This document shows, piece after piece, positions 34,498 through 42,430 of a stretch of DNA of 61,838 nucleotides. Location: the NCBI GenBank assembly GCA_002551355.1, contig NTHE01000047.1, forward strand, positions 1-61,838. Reading direction: 5' to 3'. Position numbers and translations under genes: made by a program. A model generated the notes under the pieces. The model was not told the origin of the DNA. It worked only from the letters and a program-made list of their open reading frames with translations, and did not search any database. This DNA is from Streptomyces sp. man185. GTDB taxonomy: Bacteria > Actinomycetota > Actinomycetes > Streptomycetales > Streptomycetaceae. Each line of letters starts with the position of its first letter. Position 1 is the first letter of the stretch.

Positions 34498-34965
34498 TCA
34501 GCTCCAGCCGTACCGCTCGCGCAGCCGCCCGACGACCCGGTCGAAGCGGTCCCGGTCCAGGGCGCACGCCTCCCGGCGCATCCCGTCCTCGTGGACCCGC
34601 AGCACCCGGTCCAGATCGGCCCAGGACGGCCGTCCCGAGCTGTCCCACGGTCCCGCGCCCAGCGCCACCCACTCGTGGTCCCGGTCGTGCTGCTTGCTGG
34701 AGAGCTGGACGGCGAGCAGCGTGCCCGCCTCCTCACGGGCCACGACGAGCACTGGCCGGTCCTTCCCGCGCCCGTCGTTCTCCTCGAAAGGCACCCAGGT
34801 CCAGACGATCTCGCCGGGGTCGGGATCGCCGTCGCGATCGGGGGCGTAGGAGGTGCGCACGGACCCCACGTCGGCGGGATCGGCCTGCGCCGTGGCGGTC
34901 GGCCCGCTGCTGCCGGGCACGTCAAAGGGGTTGTCGGAACGGTACGCGCTGTCGTGGAACGTCAT
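34498..34965 (-). CDS. PemK/MazF-family protein (toxin-like)
   Basis: A 155-residue protein. Residues about 50-150 fit the PemK/MazF beta-barrel: PGEIVWTWVPFEENDGRGKDRPVLVV, then TLLAVQLSSKQHD and a C-terminal helix. Typical MazF toxins are about 110 residues and cut mRNA; this one has a 45-residue N-terminal extension and no antitoxin gene beside it, so it may have a domesticated role. The ATG at 34965 (MTFHDSAYRSDNPFD) is the first in the frame after a weak ribosome site. Similar solitary genes are common in Streptomyces. Confidence 0.75.
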   Translation of the reverse strand: MTFHDSAYRSDNPFDVPGSSGPTATAQADPADVGSVRTSYAPDRDGDPDPGEIVWTWVPFEENDGRGKDRPVLVVAREEAGTLLAVQLSSKQHDRDHEWVALGAGPWDSSGRPSWADLDRVLRVHEDGMRREACALDRDRFDRVVGRLRERYGWS

Positions 34966-35110
34966 CGCATCACCGTAGAACGCTTGACCCCCGATCCCGG
35001 GAGCGGGGCGTCGGACCGGGGCCGCGGGGCGGCGTTCCGGCCACCGTGACCGGACCTGCGGGCCCCGGGCCGAAACCCGCTCCCACGGGTCTGGAAGACT
35101 GCCCGACGCC

Positions 35111-36133
35111 ATGAGCCAGTTACCCCATCAGCCCGCCGAAGTCTCCGTCCCGACCAGCGCCGATGTCGCGCGCCTCGCCGGAGTGTCCCGGGCCACCGTG
35201 TCGTACGTACTGAACAACAACGCCACCGTCCGGATCAGCGATCCCACCCGACGCCGGGTCAGGGAGGCCGCCCTCCAACTGGGTTACGTGCCGCACGCGG
35301 CTGCCCGCAGTCTGCGCGCCGGACACAGCCGCATGGTCCTGTTGCCCTCCGGCCACATACCCGGAGGGCCACCGCACCAGTATTTCTTCGAGGAACTCCA
35401 GTCCGGGTTGCGCCGCCTGGACTACACCGTCGTCCAGTACGGCAGCGTCGGCCTCACCGCCGACGAGGCGGCCACGGCCTGGGCCGAACTGCGGCCCGTC
35501 GCCGTCGTCGTACCACCCGGCATCACCCTCACCCCGCACGGCACGGGCATCCTGACCCGCTCCGGCGCCAAGGCGGTGATCACCCTGGGGCCCGAACCGG
35601 TGCCAGGGGCGCACGGCCTGGTCATGGACCAGCGCCGGGTCGGAAGAAGCGCCGTGGAACACCTGCTGGCCCGCGGCCGACGCCACATCGGCGTGGTCAT
35701 GCCCCAGGAACCGTGCCGGGCGTCCTTCTCCGAACCCCGCCTCGCCGGTGCGCGGAGTGCCGCCGAATCCGCGGGGGCGCGCGTATGCCCACTGCCGCTG
35801 CGGTACGAGGAGGAGTCCGCGCAGCAGTTGGCCGCCCGCTGGCCGGAACTGGGACTGGACGCGGTGTTCGCGTACAACGACGAGTACGCCATGCTGATGA
35901 TGCGGGCCCTCCAGGACGCGGGAGTGGCCGTTCCCACCGACACGGCGGTGATCGGCGCGGACGACTCCCTGATCGGCAGGCTGCTGCGCCCCCGGCTGAG
36001 CACGGTCCGGATGGAGCTCGCCCTGCCGCAGCCGATGGCCGAGACGATCGACCGCATGGTCCAGAACCCGGGCGGGCCAACGGTCCACCACGACCTGCTC
36101 CGCACCAGCGCCGTCCACCGGGAATCCAGCTGA
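35111..36133 (+). CDS. LacI-family transcriptional regulator with TTA codon 4
   Basis: A 340-residue LacI/GalR repressor. The helix-turn-helix and hinge are ADVARLAGVSRATVSYVLNN and RVREAALQLGYVPHAAARSL; the periplasmic-binding-protein-like effector domain (about 70-335) ends RLLRPRLSTVRMEL. It probably responds to a sugar. Codon 4 is TTA (35120-35122), so translation should depend on the bldA tRNA. No other start codon lies between it and the DNA-binding domain, so the TTA cannot be avoided. No clear ribosome site precedes the ATG. Sugar genes are not adjacent; glgM further on also has a TTA codon. Confidence 0.87.
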   Translation: MSQLPHQPAEVSVPTSADVARLAGVSRATVSYVLNNNATVRISDPTRRRVREAALQLGYVPHAAARSLRAGHSRMVLLPSGHIPGGPPHQYFFEELQSGLRRLDYTVVQYGSVGLTADEAATAWAELRPVAVVVPPGITLTPHGTGILTRSGAKAVITLGPEPVPGAHGLVMDQRRVGRSAVEHLLARGRRHIGVVMPQEPCRASFSEPRLAGARSAAESAGARVCPLPLRYEEESAQQLAARWPELGLDAVFAYNDEYAMLMMRALQDAGVAVPTDTAVIGADDSLIGRLLRPRLSTVRMELALPQPMAETIDRMVQNPGGPTVHHDLLRTSAVHRESS

Positions 36134-36188
36134 CCGCCTCCGGCGCGACGACATGCGCGGTGCACGGCGGATGTCTAGCGTCGGAGGC

Positions 36189-36461
36189 ATGAGCCATCCG
36201 CAGAGTTACGAGCTCCTCCTGATCCCCGACCACAGCAGGACGCGGTCCGGAGCCCCCGGCCGGCCGATCCGGTCCGCGGTCGTCGCCGCCACCGGCGAGA
36301 CGGGGGCCTCTGGCTACCCCAGGTACGCGGGCGCGGGCATGGAGGCGGACGTCGATCCGGAGACCCGGACGGTGGAGGCCGTGCTCATCGACGGCGAGGA
36401 ACTCGACTACGGCATGTCGGTCCGCGTCGCCGGGGCCGAGGGCGAGCCTCCCGCGTCCTGA
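36189..36461 (+). CDS. Small hypothetical protein (possibly DUF6296)
   Basis: A 90-residue protein, MSHPQSYELLLIPDHSRTRS..., with the run AVVAATGETGASGYPRYAGAGM that recalls the small Streptomyces family DUF6296. No membrane segment or known active site. It starts 55 bp after the LacI gene on the same strand. The 3' end lies inside a short tandem repeat (36451-36508). Function unknown; family assignment from memory of the pattern is tentative. Confidence 0.55.
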   Translation: MSHPQSYELLLIPDHSRTRSGAPGRPIRSAVVAATGETGASGYPRYAGAGMEADVDPETRTVEAVLIDGEELDYGMSVRVAGAEGEPPAS

Positions 36462-36508
36462 GAGCACGTAGACACCGCCCCGCGTCCTGAGACACCTGCG
36501 TACCGCCC
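36451..36508. repeat. Imperfect tandem duplication of about 29 bp
   Basis: Both units begin CGCGTCCTGAGA and end in ACCGCCC (first 36451-36480, second 36481-36508). The first unit supplies the stop codon of the small gene ending at 36461, so the duplication adds only non-coding sequence. Confidence 0.5.
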
Positions 36509-36583
36509 CGCGCCCGGGCAGGACCGAGGACGCCGCCAACCGTCGACGAGGCCACGGGCTCGTCGCGCGCCCGGGCACCACAA

Positions 36584-36628
36584 AGGCCCCGACCGCGCAC
36601 ACCGCGTCCTCGGTGTCGGTCAGGGCCT
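36584..36628 (-). terminator. Hairpin terminator of the thioredoxin gene
   Basis: AGGCCC (36584-36589) pairs with GGGCCT (36623-36628), with inner pairing ACACCG/CGGTGT. On the minus strand the hairpin lies 30 bp past the thioredoxin stop and is followed by a short T-containing run. Confidence 0.6.
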
Positions 36629-36657
36629 CTGGGGTCGTTCGTGCGTCGGTCGGGCGG

Positions 36658-37056
36658 CTACTGGGGCTCCGGCTGGTCCTGCCCCGCCTCGGCCGCCCGC
36701 TTCTGCTCCTCGACGGACTTGCGGACCTCGTCCATGTCCAGGTTCCGGGCCTGCCCGATGACGTCCTCCAGCGCCGCCTCCGGCAGAGCACCGGGCTGCG
36801 CGAAGACCGCGACATTGTCCCGGACGATCATCAGCGTCGGGATGGAGCGGATCTCGAAGGCCGCCGCGAGCTCCTGCTGCGCCTCGGTGTCGACCTTGGC
36901 GAAGACCAGGTCCGGGTGGCGCTCGGACGCCGAGTCGTAGACCGGCGCGAACTGCCGGCAGGGGCCGCACCAGGAAGCCCAGAAGTCGATCAGGACGAAA
37001 TCATTGTCGCTGACGACCTGATCGAAGTTTTCCTTGGTGAGCTCGACGGTGCTCAT
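36658..37056 (-). CDS. trxC: Thioredoxin (TrxC-like)
   Basis: A 132-residue thioredoxin. The active site is WCGPC (Cys30, Cys33) in FVLIDFWASWCGPCRQFAP; SIPTLMI carries the cis-proline. The last 20 residues are a charged Glu/Gln/Ala tail beyond the fold. It reduces protein disulfides in the cytoplasm. Its promoter has a perfect SigR element (37108-37133), as for trxC of S. coelicolor (SCO0885), which is why I use that symbol. It is divergent from a flavoprotein disulfide reductase. Confidence 0.9.
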   Translation of the reverse strand: MSTVELTKENFDQVVSDNDFVLIDFWASWCGPCRQFAPVYDSASERHPDLVFAKVDTEAQQELAAAFEIRSIPTLMIVRDNVAVFAQPGALPEAALEDVIGQARNLDMDEVRKSVEEQKRAAEAGQDQPEPQ

Positions 37057-37107
37057 GTGGCGGATACCTCTTCCTCTGCCGGGGATCCTGACGGTCCTGT
37101 CCGGCAC

Positions 37108-37133
37108 AACGGTGACGTCACTTGCGCTATTCC
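37108..37133 (-). promoter_or_regulatory. SigR promoter of trxC
   Basis: On the minus strand GGAAT (37133-37129), 18 bp, GTT (37110-37108), exactly the consensus of the oxidative-stress sigma factor SigR, about 50 bp before the thioredoxin ATG. The 5' leader would be about 40-45 nt. Confidence 0.8.
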
Positions 37134-37179
37134 GCCTGCCCATGTGGCCGGGGCGCACACCCGCGAGGACACTGTTTCC

Positions 37180-38646
37180 ATGACTGATGCAGGCAGCTCC
37201 ATGACTGATACAGGGAAGACCTCCAAGAGCTCGTCGTACGACGTGGTGGTCATCGGTGCGGGACCGGTGGGGGAGAACGTGGCCGACCGGGCCCGCGCCG
37301 CCGGGCTCACCGCAGCGGTGGTGGAATCCGAACTGGTCGGTGGTGAATGCTCCTACTGGGCCTGTATGCCGAGCAAGGCGCTGCTGCGCCCCGTCGTCGC
37401 CCGCGCCGACGCCCGCCGGGTGCCGGGACTGAGCGACGCCGTGCAGGGCCCCCTGGACACCGGGGCCGTCCTCGCCCACCGGGACGAGAAGACGAGCCAG
37501 TGGAAGGACGACGGCCAGGTCGCCTGGCTGGACAGCGTCGGAGCGGACGTCTACCGGGGTACGGGGCGGATCACCGGCCCCCGGGCGGTCACCGTCACCG
37601 CCCCCGACGGCACGGAGCACCGGCTCACCGCCCGGCACGCCGTCGCCGTCTGCACCGGCACCCGGGCCGTGGTCCCCGCCCTCCCCGGCATCGAGGAGGC
37701 CCGCCCCTGGACCAGCCGCGAGGCCACCAGCGCCAAGGAGGCCCCGGGTCGGCTCGTGATCGTCGGCGGGGGAGTCGTGGGCGTGGAGATGGCGACCGTC
37801 TGGCAGGCGCTGGGCTCCGAGGTGACCCTCCTGATCCGTGGCGGCGGCCTGCTCCCGAAGATGGAGCCCTTCGCGGGCGAGCTGGTCGCCGACGCGCTGA
37901 CGGAGGCCGGCGCCCGGATCCGTACGGGCGTCTCCGTCACCGCCGTCCACCGCCCCGCCCCCGACGCCCCGGTCACCGTCGAGCTGGACGACGGCGACCG
38001 CATCGAGGCGGATGAGATCCTCTTCGCCACCGGCAGGGCCCCGCGCACGGACGACCTGGGCCTGGAGACGATCGGCCTCGAACCCGGCTCCTGGCTCACC
38101 GTGGACGACAGCTGCCGCGTCGAGGGTACGGACTGGCTGTACGCGGTCGGGGACGCCAACCATCGCGCCCTGCTGACCCACCAGGGCAAATACCAGGCCC
38201 GCATCGCGGGCGCGGCGATCGCCGCCCGCGCCGGGGAAACCCCCCTGGACACGGCCCCCTGGGGCGCCCACGCCGCCACCGCCGACCACGCGGCCGTCCC
38301 CCAGGTCGTCTTCACCGACCCCGAGGCCGCATCCGTCGGCCTGACCCTCGCCGAGGCCGAACGCGCGGGCCACCGCGTACGCGCCGTCGACTACGACCTC
38401 GCCTCGGTCGCCGGCTCGGGCCTCTACGCCGACGGCTACCGGGGCCGCGCCCGGATGATCGTCGACCTCGACCGCGAGATCCTGCTCGGCGTCACGTTCG
38501 TCGGCCCGGGCATCGGCGAACTCCTGCACTCGGCGACGATCGCGGTCGCGGGGGAGGTCCCCATCGACCGCCTCTGGCACGCGGTTCCGGCGTACCCGAC
38601 CATCAGCGAGGTGTGGCTGCGGCTGCTGGAGACGTTCAGGGGGTAG
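37180..38646 (+). CDS. FAD-dependent pyridine nucleotide-disulfide oxidoreductase
   Basis: A 488-residue class-I flavoprotein reductase. It has the FAD loop VVVIGAGPVGENVADRA, a redox disulfide in GGECSYWACMPSKALLRP (C-x4-C), the NAD(P) loop VIVGGGVVGVEMATVW, WLYAVGDANHRALLTHQGKY and a C-terminal dimerisation domain with HAVPAYPTISEVW (catalytic His-x4-Glu style: HAVPAYPTISE). It resembles lipoamide dehydrogenase or mercuric reductase without a metal-binding domain; the substrate is unknown. Two near-identical 21-bp starts (ATGACTGATGCAGG at 37180 and ATGACTGATACAGG at 37201) give alternative start codons; I chose the first, which has GAGGA upstream. Confidence 0.88.
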   Translation: MTDAGSSMTDTGKTSKSSSYDVVVIGAGPVGENVADRARAAGLTAAVVESELVGGECSYWACMPSKALLRPVVARADARRVPGLSDAVQGPLDTGAVLAHRDEKTSQWKDDGQVAWLDSVGADVYRGTGRITGPRAVTVTAPDGTEHRLTARHAVAVCTGTRAVVPALPGIEEARPWTSREATSAKEAPGRLVIVGGGVVGVEMATVWQALGSEVTLLIRGGGLLPKMEPFAGELVADALTEAGARIRTGVSVTAVHRPAPDAPVTVELDDGDRIEADEILFATGRAPRTDDLGLETIGLEPGSWLTVDDSCRVEGTDWLYAVGDANHRALLTHQGKYQARIAGAAIAARAGETPLDTAPWGAHAATADHAAVPQVVFTDPEAASVGLTLAEAERAGHRVRAVDYDLASVAGSGLYADGYRGRARMIVDLDREILLGVTFVGPGIGELLHSATIAVAGEVPIDRLWHAVPAYPTISEVWLRLLETFRG

Positions 38647-38872
38647 CAACAGCCGTCACGTACATACAGCGGTAGACGCCTCGCTGCGCTCTGGGACTCG
38701 GATTCCGTCGCAGGTACCAGCGCGGTCGGGGTCGTGCCCTGTCGGGGTAGTCGTCCACTCGATCACCGTGACGCGTCATGTGGAGGGACCGTGCGCCGCC
38801 GTGTTCTTCCCCCGCAGAGGTATGTGAGTGACCATCAAGGGCAGAAGGTCATCGACGACAGGGGGGACAGAC

Positions 38873-40036
38873 GTGAAGGTGGGACTGCTGAGCCGCGAGT
38901 ACCCGCCGGACGTCTACGGCGGCGCCGGTGTCCATGTCGAGTTCCTGGCAGGGGAGTTACGCGCGCTCACCGATCTGCAGGTCCACTCCTGGGGCGAAGG
39001 AGCCTCGGACGGGCTCGTCAGGCACCGGCCCGGCCGGGAGCTGGAGGGCGCCAACGACGCGCTGCGCGCCTTCTCCGTGGACCTGTCCATCGCCGCCGCG
39101 CTCGAAGGCCGCGACCTCGTGCACTCGCACACCTGGTACGCCAACCTCGCGGGCCACCTCGCCAAACTGCTCTACGACATCCCGCATGTGGTGACCGCCC
39201 ACTCGCTGGAGCCTCTGCGGCCCTGGAAGGCCGAACAGCTCGGCGGCGGCTACGCGTTGTCCAGCTGGGCCGAGCGCACCGCCGTGGAGTCCGCCGACGC
39301 CGTGATCGCCGTCTCGCGGGGCATGCGCGCCGACATCCTCGGCTGCTACCCGCAGCTGGATCCCGACCGGGTCAGGGTCGTCCACAACGGCATCGACACC
39401 CGCCTGTACCGGCCTGTTCCCGGAGTCGACGTACTGCGCCGCCTGGGCGTCGACCCGGACCGCCCCTTCGTCCTGTTCGTCGGCCGCATCACGCGCCAGA
39501 AGGGCGTTCCGCACCTGCTGCGCGCCGCCCACCGGCTCGATCCCTCAGCACAGTTGGTGCTCTGCGCGGGTGCGCCCGACACCCCGGAGATCGAGGCCGA
39601 GTTCCGCGAACTCGTCGGCGAACTGAAGCGCTCGCGCGACGGGGTCCACTGGATCCCGGACATGCTTCCGCGCCCCGATGTCATCCAACTCCTCAGCAGA
39701 GCAGCCGTGTTCGTCTGTCCTTCGGTGTACGAGCCCCTGGGCATCGTCAATCTCGAAGCGATGGCCTGCGGCACCCCGGTGGTCGCCTCCGCGGTCGGCG
39801 GCATCCCCGAGGTCGTCTCCGACGGCGACACGGGACTGCTCGTGCCGTACGAGGCCGACGAATCGGCCCGGTTCGAGGCGGATCTCGCCGAAGCGGTCGG
39901 CCAGGTGCTCGCAGACCGTCCGACGGCCCGGCGGATGGGTGAGGCGGGCCGGGAACGTGCGGTGCGGGAGTTCGGCTGGGACTTGGTCGCCCGGCGGACT
40001 CTCGAGGTGTACGAGGAGATCGTCAAAAAGGTGTAG
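38873..40036 (+). CDS. glgM: Maltose-1-phosphate-type glycogen synthase (GlgM/GlgA), with TTA codon
   Basis: A 387-residue GT4 glycosyltransferase of the actinobacterial GlgA/GlgM type, which uses ADP-glucose to make maltose-1-phosphate or extend glucan. Markers: VGLLSREYPPDVYGGAGVHV, LVHSHTWYANLAG, VVHNGIDTRLYRP, LFVGRITRQKG and PSVYEPLGIVNLEAMACGTP (E-x7-E motif). GGGGGGA lies 7 bp before the GTG at 38873. Codon 29 (38957-38959) is TTA, so synthesis should need the bldA tRNA. The ADP-glucose supplier glgC follows after 37 bp. Confidence 0.92.
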   Translation: MKVGLLSREYPPDVYGGAGVHVEFLAGELRALTDLQVHSWGEGASDGLVRHRPGRELEGANDALRAFSVDLSIAAALEGRDLVHSHTWYANLAGHLAKLLYDIPHVVTAHSLEPLRPWKAEQLGGGYALSSWAERTAVESADAVIAVSRGMRADILGCYPQLDPDRVRVVHNGIDTRLYRPVPGVDVLRRLGVDPDRPFVLFVGRITRQKGVPHLLRAAHRLDPSAQLVLCAGAPDTPEIEAEFRELVGELKRSRDGVHWIPDMLPRPDVIQLLSRAAVFVCPSVYEPLGIVNLEAMACGTPVVASAVGGIPEVVSDGDTGLLVPYEADESARFEADLAEAVGQVLADRPTARRMGEAGRERAVREFGWDLVARRTLEVYEEIVKKV

Positions 40037-40073
40037 CCGGGAACGGTTCGGTGTTTCAGGAGGGGGAGTGGCC

Positions 40074-41291
40074 ATGCGCGCTGGACCTTCGGTGCTCGGG
40101 ATCGTACTTGCGGGAGGAGAGGGCAAACGTCTGATGCCGCTGACCGCCGACCGGGCGAAGCCTGCGGTGACCTTCGGCGGAACCTACCGGCTGGTCGACT
40201 TCGTCCTGTCGAACCTCGTCAACGCCGACATCCTGAGGATCTGCGTCCTCACCCAGTACAAGTCGCACTCGCTGGACCGCCATGTGACCACCACCTGGCG
40301 GATGTCCAGTCTGCTCGGCAACTACGTCACGCCGGTCCCGGCCCAGCAGCGCCTCGGCCCGCGCTGGTACCTCGGCAGCGCGGACGCCATCCTGCAGTCG
40401 CTCAACCTCGTCCACGACGAACAGCCGGACTACATAGCGGTGTTCGGAGCCGACCACGTCTACCGCATGGACGCCCGCCAGATGCTGGAGCGGCACATCG
40501 AGAGCGGCGCGGGCGTCACTGTCGCCGGCATCAAGGTGCCCCGTGCGGAAGCCTCCGCCTTCGGCGTCATCACCCCGGCCTCCGACGGCTCACGCGTGGA
40601 ACGCTTCCTGGAGAAGCCCTCCGACCCGCCCGGCCTGCCCGACGACCCGACCAGGGTCTTCGCCTCGATGGGCAACTACCTCTTCTCCACGAAGGTTCTC
40701 GTCGACGCCCTCCACCAGGACGCCGAGGACGACGACTCCGTCCACGACATGGGCGGATCCATCCTGCCCATGCTCACCGAGCGCGGGGCCGCGCACGTCT
40801 ACGACTTCGACGACAACCACGTGCCGGGCGAGACCCAGCGCGAGCGCGGGTACTGGCGGGACGTGGGTTCTCTGGACAGTTACTACGAGGCCCACATGGA
40901 CCTCATCTCCGAGCAGCCGCTGTTCAGCCTCTACAACCAACGCTGGCCCATGTACACCCACGCGGGCCACCAGGCCCCGGCCCGCTTCGTTTCCGGAGGC
41001 ATCGCCGGCGAGTCGATCGTCAGCCCGGGCTGCGTGATCCGCGGCCAGGTCACCGGGTCCGTGCTCTCGCCCGGTGTGATCGTCGAGCAGGGCGCGGTGG
41101 TCCAGGGCTCCGTGCTGCACCACGGTGTGCGCGTCGGCAGGGGAGCAATCGTGCGGAACGCGATCCTCGACAAGAACGTCGATGTCCCGCCCGGGGCGAC
41201 GATAGGCGTGAACCCCGAACGGGACCATGAGCTCTACACCGTCTCGCACAACGGCGTCATCGCCCTCGGCAAGGGCCAGGCGGTGTCATAG
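40074..41291 (+). CDS. glgC: Glucose-1-phosphate adenylyltransferase GlgC
   Basis: A 405-residue ADP-glucose pyrophosphorylase. The nucleotidyltransferase domain starts LGIVLAGGEGKRLMPLTADRAKPAV and includes FGADHVYRMD and GYWRDVGSLDSYYEAHMDL; the C-terminal left-handed beta helix has hexapeptide-like repeats (SPGCVIRG, GSVLSPGVIVEQGAVVQ). It makes ADP-glucose for the glycogen synthase just upstream. AGGAGGGGGAG lies 5 bp before the ATG. It is convergent with the methyltransferase, 15 bp away. Confidence 0.95.
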   Translation: MRAGPSVLGIVLAGGEGKRLMPLTADRAKPAVTFGGTYRLVDFVLSNLVNADILRICVLTQYKSHSLDRHVTTTWRMSSLLGNYVTPVPAQQRLGPRWYLGSADAILQSLNLVHDEQPDYIAVFGADHVYRMDARQMLERHIESGAGVTVAGIKVPRAEASAFGVITPASDGSRVERFLEKPSDPPGLPDDPTRVFASMGNYLFSTKVLVDALHQDAEDDDSVHDMGGSILPMLTERGAAHVYDFDDNHVPGETQRERGYWRDVGSLDSYYEAHMDLISEQPLFSLYNQRWPMYTHAGHQAPARFVSGGIAGESIVSPGCVIRGQVTGSVLSPGVIVEQGAVVQGSVLHHGVRVGRGAIVRNAILDKNVDVPPGATIGVNPERDHELYTVSHNGVIALGKGQAVS

Positions 41292-41306
41292 CGTCCATCG
41301 CCCGCG

Positions 41307-42182
41307 TCACAGCCTGGTCGCCGTGACCGTGTACGCGGGGAGCGGGGGATTGCCACGCGGCTTGGCGATGGCCTGGAGAACGTCGGTCTGGCTGAGGACG
41401 AGCTGTCGCAGCGGCTCGGGCAGCGCGGCCATACGATCCCGCGCTTTGGTCAGGTCGAGGCAAGCGGCGACTTCCCAGTCGCCGTCCCGCAGATCCTCGG
41501 TGTCGACCGGCCTGCTCCCTTCGGCCGTCCAGCCGGCCTCCGGCAGGAGTCGCAGCAGCGCCTCGCGGGAGAAGGGCGCGCGAACGTTTCCCTGGCCGTG
41601 TGATCCTGCGGCCTCGATCTGTCCTTGGATCAGCACGGCGAGAAGGTGCGCCAGCTGGCCGTCGGATGTGGGTGTCAAGTCCCATTCGGTGAACCAAAGG
41701 CGTCGCGCCCACGGCCGTACCCGGGCGAGTGTGTCTCGCAGCTGTGCAAGCGAGGCGAAGTACCAAGAGCAATGTGCGAGCACGACGTGGTCGAAGGTGT
41801 TCTCGGGGAATTCGACTGATGAGTCGAGCACGTCAGTGGAGAAGCGGAAGTCGATGCGGGGCCCGAGCGGGCCGGCTGAGAGCCGGGCCGACGATTCTCC
41901 GAGGGTGACAGGTGCCCCGTAGGAGGGTTCGGCCACGTCGGTGGCGACCACGCGCCCCGTGGGTCCGACCGCTTCTGCGAGGACGGCGGTCATGTCGCCC
42001 TGACCGCAGCCGAGTTCGAGGACGGTTGAGCCTGGTGTGATGTCCCAGCCCGCCACGAGCGCGGCGCGGTGGCGAGTCTGGGACAGCTGGACGTCCGGGC
42101 TGTGATCGGCGGCGGCCATGCCGGCCGCGAGCGAGGGAGCTTTGGTGCGCAGATCGGAGTGATTCACAGAGTCCTTCGTCAT
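41307..42182 (-). CDS. Class I SAM-dependent methyltransferase
   Basis: A 291-residue soluble enzyme. VLELGCGQGDMTAVLAEAVG is the glycine-rich SAM loop (motif I), VVATDVAEPSYG motif II, and FDHVVLAHCSWYF motif IV. The substrate is unknown. The ATG at 42182 (MTKDSVNHSDLRTKAPS) is chosen because the sequence upstream is Arg-rich and poorly biased. It follows the glutaminase gene on the same strand with a 248-bp gap that probably carries its own promoter. Confidence 0.83.
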   Translation of the reverse strand: MTKDSVNHSDLRTKAPSLAAGMAAADHSPDVQLSQTRHRAALVAGWDITPGSTVLELGCGQGDMTAVLAEAVGPTGRVVATDVAEPSYGAPVTLGESSARLSAGPLGPRIDFRFSTDVLDSSVEFPENTFDHVVLAHCSWYFASLAQLRDTLARVRPWARRLWFTEWDLTPTSDGQLAHLLAVLIQGQIEAAGSHGQGNVRAPFSREALLRLLPEAGWTAEGSRPVDTEDLRDGDWEVAACLDLTKARDRMAALPEPLRQLVLSQTDVLQAIAKPRGNPPLPAYTVTATRL

Positions 42183-42430
42183 GCTCGACAGTGCGGTGCC
42201 GCGGGCAGAGGTGGCTGCGACTTCCCGGGCATCCCGTGGTGACCTCTGGATGCCGACCCGTGAGGAGGGCGGGCTGAAGCAGATTCTCGGCGCCCCGACA
42301 AGTCGGAGCAACTGACCGGCGATACGACCTGCCCGCCAGGAGATCGCCCAAGGCGCGTCGGCGCCATCACGATCCGGTGCTGGAGCCCCGGCGCGGAAAC
42401 ACGCAGCAGCCGGCACCGAAAGATCGGTGT

